From an uncultured Bacteroidota bacterium (GTDB taxonomy: Bacteria > Bacteroidota > Bacteroidia > 2-12-FULL-35-15), in NCBI GenBank assembly GCA_903881065.1, contig CAIRRW010000022.1:1-13076 (forward strand): DNA of 13,076 nucleotides, in the 5' to 3' direction. Made by a program: the position numbers and the translations under genes. This document shows positions 6,966-13,076 of the stretch, one piece after another. The notes beneath the pieces were generated by a model. The model ran no database searches. It was not told where the DNA came from and saw nothing but the letters and a program-made list of their open reading frames with translations. The stretch's first letter is position 1. Every line of letters begins with the position of its first letter.

Positions 6966-7351
6966 AAAAGATACATATTATAGGAATCGTAATTATTGCA
7001 ATAGCAATAGGTGCAATTTTTACTACATTGAATAATACAAGTACGTATGCCAGTTTTACCGAAGCGGCAAAAGAACCAGGTAGTGAGTTTCATGTAGTGG
7101 GCAAATTAAACAAAGGGAAAGAAACAGTTTATGATCCTAAAGTTGACGCTAATATTTTCACATTTTATATGGTAGACAACAAAGGTTCCGAATGTAAAGT
7201 GGTATTGCATAAAAACAAACCTCAGGACTTCGAACGCTCCGAACAGATTGTAATCATTGGCAAAATGCAAGGTCAGGATTTTCAAGCTTCCGATATCTTA
7301 ATGAAATGTCCATCTAAATATAATGATGGAAAACCTACAGCAAATAACTAG
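6962..7351 (+). CDS. ccmE: heme chaperone CcmE, CxxxY variant
   Basis: CcmE is a membrane-anchored periplasmic OB-fold protein that carries heme covalently from CcmC to CcmF. The 129-residue product has an N-terminal anchor helix (4-22) and a compact beta domain: ASFTEAAKEPGSEFHVVGKL, then FYMVDNKGSECKVVLHKNKPQDFE, then QIVIIGKMQGQDFQASDIL. The classical heme-binding motif HxxxY is here CPSKY: Cys116 replaces the His and Tyr120 is kept (codon TGT at 7307). The C-terminal tail after Tyr120 is only nine residues. A Cys-type CcmE is established in archaea and Desulfovibrio, where it occurs in Ccm systems lacking CcmH; Bacteroidota CcmE proteins appear to share it. The start overlaps the ccmD-like stop by four bases. 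Confidence 0.93.
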   Translation: MKKIHIIGIVIIAIAIGAIFTTLNNTSTYASFTEAAKEPGSEFHVVGKLNKGKETVYDPKVDANIFTFYMVDNKGSECKVVLHKNKPQDFERSEQIVIIGKMQGQDFQASDILMKCPSKYNDGKPTANN

Positions 7352-7418
7352 TTTTTGGTTTATTTGTACATCAGTTCAATTGTCATTGATAAAATCATAA
7401 TAATTTGTAATTCGTAAA

Positions 7419-9830
7419 ATGGAGTATATCAATGAGCATATTGGAATTGGACAAATCGGAAACGTATTTGTCATTTTATCCTTTGTTTTTGCACTTTTAG
7501 CAAGCATCAGTTATTATTTCGCTTCGCGTGATAATGAAGACTCATTATCATGGAAACGTATTGCCCGTTTAGCATTCCGCATTCATGGTTTATCAGTAAT
7601 CGGCATCGTATGTACATTATTTGTGATGCTTTACAATCATTATTTTGAATACGAATATGTATGGCACCACAGCAGCAAAAGCATGCCTATGCGTTATATA
7701 CTTTCTTGCTTTTGGGAAGGGCAGGAAGGCAGCTTTTTACTCTGGACTTTTTGGCATGTGGTAATCGGTTTAATATTGCAGCGCACCGCTAAAACATTCG
7801 AGGCGCCTGTAATGTCTATCATTTCATTGGTACAGGCATTTTTAGGTTCCATGCTCCTTGGGATATTTATTTTTGAGCATCGTATCGGCAGCAATCCATT
7901 TACTGTTTTACTTCGTAATCATCCCGACTTTGCAAACATTCCATTGTTTCAAAATCCACATTATCTGGACAAACTAGATGGAAGAGGCTTGAACCCATTG
8001 CTTCAGAATTATTGGATGACCATCCACCCTCCAACATTATTCTTAGGATTTGCCCTTACAGTTGTTCCTTTTGCATATGCAATTGCAGGCCTTTGGAAAA
8101 AGCGATTTAATGAATGGATTAAACCTGCATTGCCTTGGACATTCCTTGGTGTGGCGGTTTTAGGTGTAGGTATTTTAATGGGTGGGGCATGGGCTTATGA
8201 AGCATTGAGTTTTGGCGGTTTTTGGGCTTGGGATCCTGTTGAAAACGCCTCTCTTGTTCCTTGGCTTACATTAGTTGGCACAGCGCATCTTTTAATTGTA
8301 AATAAGAACAACGGTCATTCTTTACTCGCTGTTTTCTTTTTGGCAATACTTACATTTGTATTGGTACTTTATTCTACCTTCCTTACCCGAAGCGGTATCT
8401 TAGGTGAATCCTCAGTCCATGCATTTACCGACTTAGGAATGTCTGGCCAGTTATTGATTTATTTATTCTTTTTTCTTTTTCTAGGCCTTTTTCTCCTCAT
8501 CATAAATTGGAAATACTTTCCAAAACATGTTGAAGAGGATGGGATTTGGTCGCGTGAATTTTGGATGTTTGTTGGCGCAATTGTCCTGCTTGTTTCTTCG
8601 TTTCAGATTATGTTTTATACATCAATGCCTGTGTGGAATAAGTTATTCAGTTTAAATAAAGCACCAGCAAAAGATGTAATTGCTTTTTATAATAACTGGC
8701 AACTGCCTTTCGCCTTTATTACTACTTTATTAATTGCTGTTGGACAATACTTCAAATATAAAAATACTGACATTAAAGAGTTTTTAAAGAAAATTGTCCT
8801 TTCTTTTATTATTTCATTTGCATTAACTGTTACGGTAATTTTTATTTTAAATTTCGACAAACCTTATTATTCCATTCTGTTATTCTCTTCCATCTTTGCT
8901 GCAGTTGCAAATGCTAATTACATAGTTCTTGTATTAAAAGGCAGGATTAGAAAAGCCGGATCATCTATTGCTCATATCGGTTTTGCACTCGTGATGCTTG
9001 GCATATTAATCTCTACATCCAAAAAAGATGTAATCTCGCGTAACACATCAACAAAAAGTGTTTCCAGTTTAGGAGAAAAGTTTTCTGATGATGATAATAT
9101 AATTTTAACTCAGGGAGATACGTTGCCGATGGGTAAATATATGGTAACCTATAAAGGCAAGCGCATTGAAGGAATAAACGTAAAGTTTGATGTGGATTAT
9201 TTTTCAAAAGATGCCTCAGGGAAGCTGAAATTAGAATTCAGTCTTTCTCCATTAGTGCAGACAAATCCATTGATGGGTAATGTGGCAGAACCTGATACCA
9301 GGCACTTCCCTTCTTTTGATGTCTATACCCATGTTACCTATGCTGATTTGGCTGCTGCGAAAGAAAATAATAAAGGTACACAGGATGAATATGCCGCAGC
9401 CAAGACTTTTACAATTAAGAAAGGAGATACCATTTTTTCATCTAATGCATCAATGATTTTTGATTCTCTTTCCACTCGAGTGGATAAAAAGAGATATCAA
9501 ATTGATGAGAAAGATATTGCCGTACAGGCTTATTTTAGTGTTAATGATTTAAAGACCTCCTATACAACCGCTCCGCTTTATATTATTCATAATAATACGG
9601 TACAGCCTTTGGGTTCTAAGATTGAACCATTAGGGTTACAAATTGTTTTTACCAAATTAAATCCACAAAATGGAATGATTGATATTTCATTACAGGAAAA
9701 AAAATCAAATACTCATGATTATATTGTAATGCAGGCTTTAATTTTCCCTTGTATCAATATTCTTTGGCTTGGTGCAATAATTATGGCAATTGGAACTTTG
9801 CTTTCCATTGTTGAAAGAATAAAAAAATAG
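7419..9830 (+). CDS. ccmF: cytochrome c heme lyase CcmF
   Basis: CcmF takes heme from holo-CcmE and attaches it to the CxxCH cysteines of apocytochromes. The 803-residue product is a polytopic membrane protein with the heme-handling core: FWEGQEGSFLLW (98-109), IHPPTLFLG (202-210), the WWD-type motif GGFWAWDPVENAS (266-278) and TRSGILGESSVHAF (323-336). Histidines likely equivalent to the four E. coli heme ligands are His203, His290 (GTAH), His334 and His519 (IAHIGFAL). After the helix ending near 532, a long hydrophilic, probably periplasmic domain (533-770) precedes one last helix (775-797). This makes it longer than E. coli CcmF (647). A 67-base gap separates it from ccmE, with no exact -7 box, so it is probably co-transcribed. 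CcmH, the usual partner, is not present in the window. Confidence 0.94.
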   Translation: MEYINEHIGIGQIGNVFVILSFVFALLASISYYFASRDNEDSLSWKRIARLAFRIHGLSVIGIVCTLFVMLYNHYFEYEYVWHHSSKSMPMRYILSCFWEGQEGSFLLWTFWHVVIGLILQRTAKTFEAPVMSIISLVQAFLGSMLLGIFIFEHRIGSNPFTVLLRNHPDFANIPLFQNPHYLDKLDGRGLNPLLQNYWMTIHPPTLFLGFALTVVPFAYAIAGLWKKRFNEWIKPALPWTFLGVAVLGVGILMGGAWAYEALSFGGFWAWDPVENASLVPWLTLVGTAHLLIVNKNNGHSLLAVFFLAILTFVLVLYSTFLTRSGILGESSVHAFTDLGMSGQLLIYLFFFLFLGLFLLIINWKYFPKHVEEDGIWSREFWMFVGAIVLLVSSFQIMFYTSMPVWNKLFSLNKAPAKDVIAFYNNWQLPFAFITTLLIAVGQYFKYKNTDIKEFLKKIVLSFIISFALTVTVIFILNFDKPYYSILLFSSIFAAVANANYIVLVLKGRIRKAGSSIAHIGFALVMLGILISTSKKDVISRNTSTKSVSSLGEKFSDDDNIILTQGDTLPMGKYMVTYKGKRIEGINVKFDVDYFSKDASGKLKLEFSLSPLVQTNPLMGNVAEPDTRHFPSFDVYTHVTYADLAAAKENNKGTQDEYAAAKTFTIKKGDTIFSSNASMIFDSLSTRVDKKRYQIDEKDIAVQAYFSVNDLKTSYTTAPLYIIHNNTVQPLGSKIEPLGLQIVFTKLNPQNGMIDISLQEKKSNTHDYIVMQALIFPCINILWLGAIIMAIGTLLSIVERIKK

Positions 9831-9839
9831 CTAATTCCT

Positions 9840-10625
9840 ATGGCTGATAAAAAATACAAAATTGTTTTTATTGGTGCAGGAAATGTCGCTACTCACTTAG
9901 GCTTAGCGTTATTGAAATCAAAACATACCATCGTTCAGGTATGTTCCCTCCGTAATTCTTCTTCTAAAGAGTTAGCCAAACTTTTAAAAAGTAAAATAAG
10001 TACTTCCGTTGAGGATATTGATACATCCGCGGATATTTATATTGTAGCTACCAATGACGATACCATCACGAAAGTTGCCAATAAAATAAAAATCAATAAT
10101 AAAATTATTGTTCATACCTCTGGAAGCATTGATATGAATGTGTTACAAAAGGCTTCACCCAATATTGGAGTGTTTTATCCTTTGCAAACTTTTTCAAAGC
10201 AGAAAAAAATAGATTTCTCAAAAATCCCTGTTTGTATTGAAGCGAGTAACAATAAAACATCTAAAGTACTTAAAACGCTGGCAAAAAGTATAAGTAATAA
10301 TGTAATCGAAATAGATTCAAAACAACGTAAAACGATACACCTAGCGGCTGTATTTGCAAATAACTTTACCAATCATTTATATACTATAGCAGAAGACATT
10401 TTAATCAAAAATGATTTGCCGTTCGATATTCTAAAACCATTAATAGAGGAAACAAATAATAAAATAAGAAACAACTCTCCTGCCAAAATGCAAACAGGTC
10501 CTTCGGTTAGAGGTGATAGTAAAACATTAAAAGCACACGAACAATTACTTTTAAATGATAAAGATTATCTACAGGTTTATAAATTGTTAAGTAAAAGTAT
10601 TATTAAATCAAAGAAGAACAATTAA
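9840..10625 (+). CDS. Rossmann-fold protein with C-terminal DUF2520
   Basis: A 261-residue soluble protein of the DUF2520 family, related in fold to NADP-dependent pyrroline-5-carboxylate reductase and F420-dependent oxidoreductases. The N-terminal Rossmann domain shows the dinucleotide loop GAGNVATHL (12-20), then ATNDDTI (70-76), VHTSGS (91-96) and YPLQTF (113-118). The C-terminal helical DUF2520 domain has HLAAVFANNFTNHLY (167-181) and the family end motif QTGPSVRGD (218-226). A dehydrogenase role is plausible but the substrate is unknown. The sequence is unusually Lys/Asn rich, reflecting AT-rich codons. It begins nine bases after the ccmF stop and so is likely in the same transcript, although its link to cytochrome assembly is probably only positional. 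Confidence 0.88.
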   Translation: MADKKYKIVFIGAGNVATHLGLALLKSKHTIVQVCSLRNSSSKELAKLLKSKISTSVEDIDTSADIYIVATNDDTITKVANKIKINNKIIVHTSGSIDMNVLQKASPNIGVFYPLQTFSKQKKIDFSKIPVCIEASNNKTSKVLKTLAKSISNNVIEIDSKQRKTIHLAAVFANNFTNHLYTIAEDILIKNDLPFDILKPLIEETNNKIRNNSPAKMQTGPSVRGDSKTLKAHEQLLLNDKDYLQVYKLLSKSIIKSKKNN

Positions 10626-10628
10626 TAC

Positions 10629-10636
10629 TAATTTTG
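10629..10636 (+). promoter_or_regulatory. possible internal -7 promoter box before the UbiA gene
   Basis: TAATTTTG matches TAnnTTTG in the 30-base gap between the DUF2520 gene and the prenyltransferase gene, 20 bases before its ATG. There is no -33 TTTG at the expected distance and AT-rich DNA yields such matches by chance, so this is only a candidate for a secondary promoter. Confidence 0.25.
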
Positions 10637-10655
10637 CTGCGTTTATAATTATTAT

Positions 10656-11609
10656 ATGATACCATTCCTCAAATTAATTCGCATACAAAACTTATTGATA
10701 ATAGCATTCACACAATATGTGGTGCGTTGGTGTTTAATTTATCCGATTCTACAATCTCAAAGTCATTATTATACATTGGTTTTGACAAATTTGCAATTCT
10801 TCTTTCTAGTTCTTTCTACTGTTATGGTGGCCGCAGGAGGGTATATTATCAATGATTATTTTGATGTAAAAATAGATAAGGTTAATAAGCCCGAACATAT
10901 TGTAGTAGGGAAGGGGATAAAAAGGCGTGTAGCTATGGGTGCTCACACTATTATTTCCATACTTGCAGTTATTGTTGCTTTGTTTGTTGCCTTTTCAATT
11001 GGATATTGGAAACTAGTTTTTATACACTTTATATGTGTAATGGGTTTATGGTTTTATTCCACCACATTTAAGCGCGAGTTTTTAATCGGCAATGTAATAA
11101 TTGCAGTATTTACCGCCTTGGTTCCATTGATAGTAGGAGTTTACGAACTTATCTTATGTTATAAAGTTTATTATCCTATCGACTCAACAATTGATTTGGC
11201 CATAGTTTGGAAATGGATTTTCGGTGTAGCCTTCTTTGCCTTTATTACTACATTGCTTCGCGAATTATTAAAAGACATGGAAGACAGGGAAGGGGATATG
11301 GAATATGGCTGCAACACACTACCTATTGTTATTGGTATTCCAGCTACAAAGGTAATAGCGGTTGTCATTACACTTGTCACCATGGCCAGTTTGGCTTATA
11401 TTCAATATTTGCAGACAAATATTAAAGATTTTATAGGGTTTTATTACTTCACTTTCGCTCTTCAGTTGCCTCTTGCAATCCTTATTTTTATGACGGTTAA
11501 AGCCAAAACGAAGAAAGCATTACATACTGCCGGCAATACTGCCAAGCTAATTATGTTATCCGGTATTTGTTATTTAATCGTGTTTGCTTACTTCGTTCTT
11601 CATCCTTAA
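10656..11609 (+). CDS. UbiA-family prenyltransferase, geranylgeranylglycerol-phosphate geranylgeranyltransferase-like
   Basis: A 317-residue intramembrane prenyltransferase. Both Asp-rich motifs that bind Mg-diphosphate are intact: NDYFDVKIDKVNKPEH (66-81) and RELLKDMEDREGDMEYG (202-218). About eight or nine helices are visible. The second motif with KDMEDREGD and the following NTLPI-IG resemble the digeranylgeranylglyceryl-phosphate synthase branch of UbiA. Bacteroidota homologues are commonly annotated as geranylgeranylglycerol-phosphate geranylgeranyltransferase, which adds a second prenyl chain to make an archaeal-type ether lipid precursor. Other UbiA roles (quinone or heme O synthesis) are less likely from the motif spacing but cannot be excluded from sequence alone. 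The GGGP synthase that would supply substrate is not in the window. One base separates the stop from the maf ATG, so the two are probably translated together. Confidence 0.87.
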   Translation: MIPFLKLIRIQNLLIIAFTQYVVRWCLIYPILQSQSHYYTLVLTNLQFFFLVLSTVMVAAGGYIINDYFDVKIDKVNKPEHIVVGKGIKRRVAMGAHTIISILAVIVALFVAFSIGYWKLVFIHFICVMGLWFYSTTFKREFLIGNVIIAVFTALVPLIVGVYELILCYKVYYPIDSTIDLAIVWKWIFGVAFFAFITTLLRELLKDMEDREGDMEYGCNTLPIVIGIPATKVIAVVITLVTMASLAYIQYLQTNIKDFIGFYYFTFALQLPLAILIFMTVKAKTKKALHTAGNTAKLIMLSGICYLIVFAYFVLHP

Positions 11610-11610
11610 T

Positions 11611-12192
11611 ATGCACTTCGAAGATTTAAAGAAATACCATTTTATACTTGCCTCTAAATCGCCGCGAAGACAATTTCTACTAAAAGATTTAGGGCTTGAA
11701 TTTGAAGTTAGAACTAAGGAGGTAGATGAAAGTTTTTCGCCGGACTTAAAAGCTGAACAGATTCCTCTTTATTTATGCGAGAAAAAAGCACATGCTTTTG
11801 ACGACGATTTAAAAGACAATTCCGTTGTAATTACAGCAGATACTATTGTCTGGGTTGATAATAAGGTATTGAACAAACCTGAAAATTTTGATGATGCCGT
11901 AAGGATGTTAAAATTATTATCAGGCAAAATGCACGAAGTATATACGGGAGTTTGTTTGAAATCAAAAAATAAAATATCCTCCTTTTATGCAGTAACAAAA
12001 GTGCATTTCAAAAATTTAACCGACGAAGAGATTAACTATTACATCTCCAATTTTCATCCTTATGATAAAGCAGGCGCTTATGGTGCGCAGGAATGGATTG
12101 GATATATTGCTGTTGAAAAAATTGAAGGCTCCTACTTTAATGTTATGGGTTTGCCGCTGAAAGAACTTTACGAAGAACTGCTAAAGTTTTAA
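11611..12192 (+). CDS. maf: Maf family nucleotide pyrophosphatase
   Basis: Maf proteins hydrolyse non-canonical or excess nucleoside triphosphates (dTTP/UTP or modified bases) to monophosphates. The 193-residue product shows the family motifs: LASKSPRR (13-20, nucleotide loop), KEVDE (36-40), ITADTIVW (74-81, catalytic-site Asp77), KAGAYGAQEWIG (153-164) and GSYFNVMGLP (173-182). The KAGAYG-AQ pattern fits the YhdE-type dTTP/UTP pyrophosphatase branch, and EWIG is usual for Bacteroidota. The ATG at 11611 fits the family N-terminus. The frame is open back to an ATG at 11584 inside the UbiA gene, but the extra nine residues (MLTSFFILN) are not family sequence. It is the last plus-strand gene of the run. 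Confidence 0.92.
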   Translation: MHFEDLKKYHFILASKSPRRQFLLKDLGLEFEVRTKEVDESFSPDLKAEQIPLYLCEKKAHAFDDDLKDNSVVITADTIVWVDNKVLNKPENFDDAVRMLKLLSGKMHEVYTGVCLKSKNKISSFYAVTKVHFKNLTDEEINYYISNFHPYDKAGAYGAQEWIGYIAVEKIEGSYFNVMGLPLKELYEELLKF

Positions 12193-12242
12193 TGTGATTA
12201 AAAGTATTTATACGCTCTGACAGATTGTTTAAAGTAAAAAGG

Positions 12243-12273
12243 TAGTTGGTGATAACACCAACTATGGCGGAAA
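12243..12273 (+). repeat. palindromic repeat element, copy 1
   Basis: A hairpin with 9-bp arms TAGTTGGTG and CACCAACTA around an ATAA loop (12243-12264), followed by TGGCGGAAA. The core GTTGGTGATAACACCAAC and the GGCGGAAA tail are repeated in copy 2 exactly 70 bases downstream. No T tract follows, so a plain intrinsic terminator is not supported. It lies 50 bases after the maf stop, in the 186-base gap to the convergent minus-strand gene, which holds nothing else recognisable. Confidence 0.85.
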
Positions 12274-12312
12274 ATTAAAAGTAGTTTTGTAATTATGTTA
12301 TAATACGAAAGA

Positions 12313-12343
12313 TTGTTGGTGATAACACCAACAACGGCGGAAA
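12313..12343 (+). repeat. palindromic repeat element, copy 2
   Basis: The same 18-base core as copy 1, with arms TTGTTGGTG and CACCAACAA (12313-12334), then CGGCGGAAA. The pair next to the outermost one is A-T in copy 1 and T-A here, a compensatory change that supports the hairpin as the conserved unit. It ends 35 bases before the stop of the unknown minus-strand gene. Confidence 0.85.
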
Positions 12344-12378
12344 CAGCTACCTAAGTTATCAGCAGTAATGTTTTTTTC

Positions 12379-12942
12379 TTACAACAATGCAAATCGTTCT
12401 CTTACTAATGTGTCGGACTTTTTGCTTGTTAGTTCTTTTCTGTTGTATTCTATTTTTGTTAGTACAATATATTTCAATTCTTCTGTTACTCTAACAACTT
12501 TCAAAGTGAACTGTAATTTATCAAGTGAAAAATTATCTGTTTCAAGCTTGTATGTTGCAATAGTTCCAATTTCTTTTTCTACAATTGTTAAGTTACCTTT
12601 TTCGTTTTCTTCACTAATTATTGTTTGGTAAAGTGGAAATAGAAATTCATCATTTAATAATTCTTGAAATAATATTTTTGCTTTCTTCTTGTTGTTTATT
12701 TTTATTTCTATGACACTTTGGTAATTATTCAATAGTCCTGAAACATTAAACACATTTCCTAAATCAGTCCAATTGTTATATTCTTTTAGTTCTTTATAAA
12801 ATGTGTTTTCAAAGAACGCATCTTCCAAAGAGTATTTAATTGTTTTCGCTCCGTTACGAAACCTTATCCAAGTTTCCTCTTCATACTTTCCTTTAATGAT
12901 GCAGCAACCAATTCCAAAGAAAGTTATTTTTATACTATCCAA
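12379..12942 (-). CDS. hypothetical protein, accessory-type, uncertain start
   Basis: A 187-residue reading frame I do not recognise. It is rich in Lys, Glu, Asn and Ile, has no signal peptide or membrane helix, and looks like a mixed alpha/beta soluble protein: strand-like IKITFFGIGCCII at the N-terminus, a helical KKKAKILFQELLNDEF near 85-100, and strand-like pieces such as LKYIVLTKIEYNR near the end. No catalytic motif stands out. The only candidate start in frame is TTG (12942-12940), one codon after an in-frame TGA (12948-12946); no ATG occurs anywhere in the frame. An ATG at 12949 overlaps that TGA but is one frame off and meets a stop after four codons. Either a TTG start, a one-base indel at the TTTGG run, or a broken longer gene would explain this. 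It is convergent with maf and follows the palindromic repeats. Confidence 0.5.
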   Translation of the reverse strand: MDSIKITFFGIGCCIIKGKYEEETWIRFRNGAKTIKYSLEDAFFENTFYKELKEYNNWTDLGNVFNVSGLLNNYQSVIEIKINNKKKAKILFQELLNDEFLFPLYQTIISEENEKGNLTIVEKEIGTIATYKLETDNFSLDKLQFTLKVVRVTEELKYIVLTKIEYNRKELTSKKSDTLVRERFALL

Positions 12943-12945
12943 ATA

Positions 12946-13076
12946 TCATTTCAGTTTTAAAATAGCACCTACTTTTTGTCTGATGAATAATTTTATTGTT
13001 TCACTCTCCCAATGTTTGCGACTCTTTGCAAGCTTTAGAATATGGATTTTAGGATTATCAAGAGCATTAGTTACAA
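12946..13076 (-). CDS. C-terminal end of an unidentified protein (partial, runs off the window)
   Basis: The minus strand is open from the window edge to a TGA at 12946-12948, giving 42 residues including NALDNPKIHILKLAKSRKHW, then ESETIKLFIRQKVGAIL and a basic end. It is not recognised. Its frame is the same as that of the following 187-residue frame, so the two could be parts of one gene interrupted by TGA, or two adjacent genes. The 5' part lies outside the window. Confidence 0.4.
   Translation of the reverse strand, partial: VTNALDNPKIHILKLAKSRKHWESETIKLFIRQKVGAILKLK

Noticed and set aside
6905..7093. Minus-strand 62-residue open frame across the ccmD/ccmE junction
   Set aside because: It is antisense to two well-supported overlapping genes and has a Cys/Tyr/Asn-rich composition typical of a shadow frame.
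11584..11610. Longer Maf start at 11584
   Set aside because: The nine extra residues read the UbiA 3' end out of frame and are not part of the Maf family N-terminus; ATG 11611 follows the UbiA stop by one base.
12243..12264. The copy 1 hairpin as the maf intrinsic terminator
   Set aside because: There is no T-rich tract after the stem; a GGCGGAAA stretch follows instead, and the second copy is hard to explain that way.
12243..12343. The paired palindromes as a CRISPR array or a classical integron attC pair
   Set aside because: There are only two units with a 70-base period and no spacer-like regularity, and the GTTRRRY/RYYYAAC core pair of attC is not matched by the arms.
12368..12631. Plus-strand 87-residue Ser/Phe-rich open frame
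   Set aside because: It is antisense to the 187-residue minus-strand frame and its composition is what reverse reading of Lys/Glu-rich codons gives; the minus-strand frame is longer and more protein-like.

Overview
The window looks like a chromosomal segment of a member of the Bacteroidota, probably an uncultured environmental lineage. The evidence is visible AT-richness, a type IX secretion (T9SS) sorting domain on a secreted protein, TAnnTTTG-type -7 promoter boxes, starts without clear Shine-Dalgarno sequences, and several gene types typical of that phylum (the CcmB-F set with a small CcmD-like protein, DUF2520 protein, UbiA-type ether-lipid prenyltransferase, Maf with a QEWIG motif).

Left part (1-1700): positions 1-377 on the minus strand are a decayed gene with in-frame stop codons, most like the C-terminal half of a DUF262/HNH-type endonuclease. 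It abuts a plus-strand remnant of a carboxypeptidase-regulatory-like domain (374-646). A strong bidirectional hairpin terminator (674-718) separates this debris from a minus-strand secreted lipoprotein (733-1572).

Middle-left (1708-5087), minus strand: a large T9SS-exported beta-propeller protein (ATG at 5087) overlaps by one base a UPF0316-type membrane protein (DUF5698 + DUF2179). The 5088-5366 gap carries back-to-back promoter boxes for this pair and for the plus-strand operon.

Core (5367-12192), plus strand: a tightly packed run ccmB - ccmC - ccmD-like - ccmE - ccmF, then a DUF2520 Rossmann protein, a UbiA-family prenyltransferase and a Maf nucleotide pyrophosphatase. The Ccm proteins would move heme to the outer face of the inner membrane and attach it to apocytochromes c. 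CcmE carries a Cys (CPSKY) where the classical heme-binding His sits, and no ccmA, ccmG, ccmH or ccmI is present in the window, so this resembles the variant Ccm type described from Desulfovibrio and archaea. The last three genes are housekeeping: an uncharacterised dehydrogenase-like protein, ether-lipid or prenyl transfer, and nucleotide-pool sanitation.

Right part (12193-13076): downstream of maf are two copies, exactly 70 bp apart, of a palindrome-containing repeat (core GTTGGTGATAACACCAAC followed by GGCGGAAA) whose outer stem pairs covary. Then come two minus-strand accessory-type reading frames of unknown function that share one frame and are separated by a single TGA, the second running off the window. 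This end looks like variable or cassette-like DNA rather than core genome.
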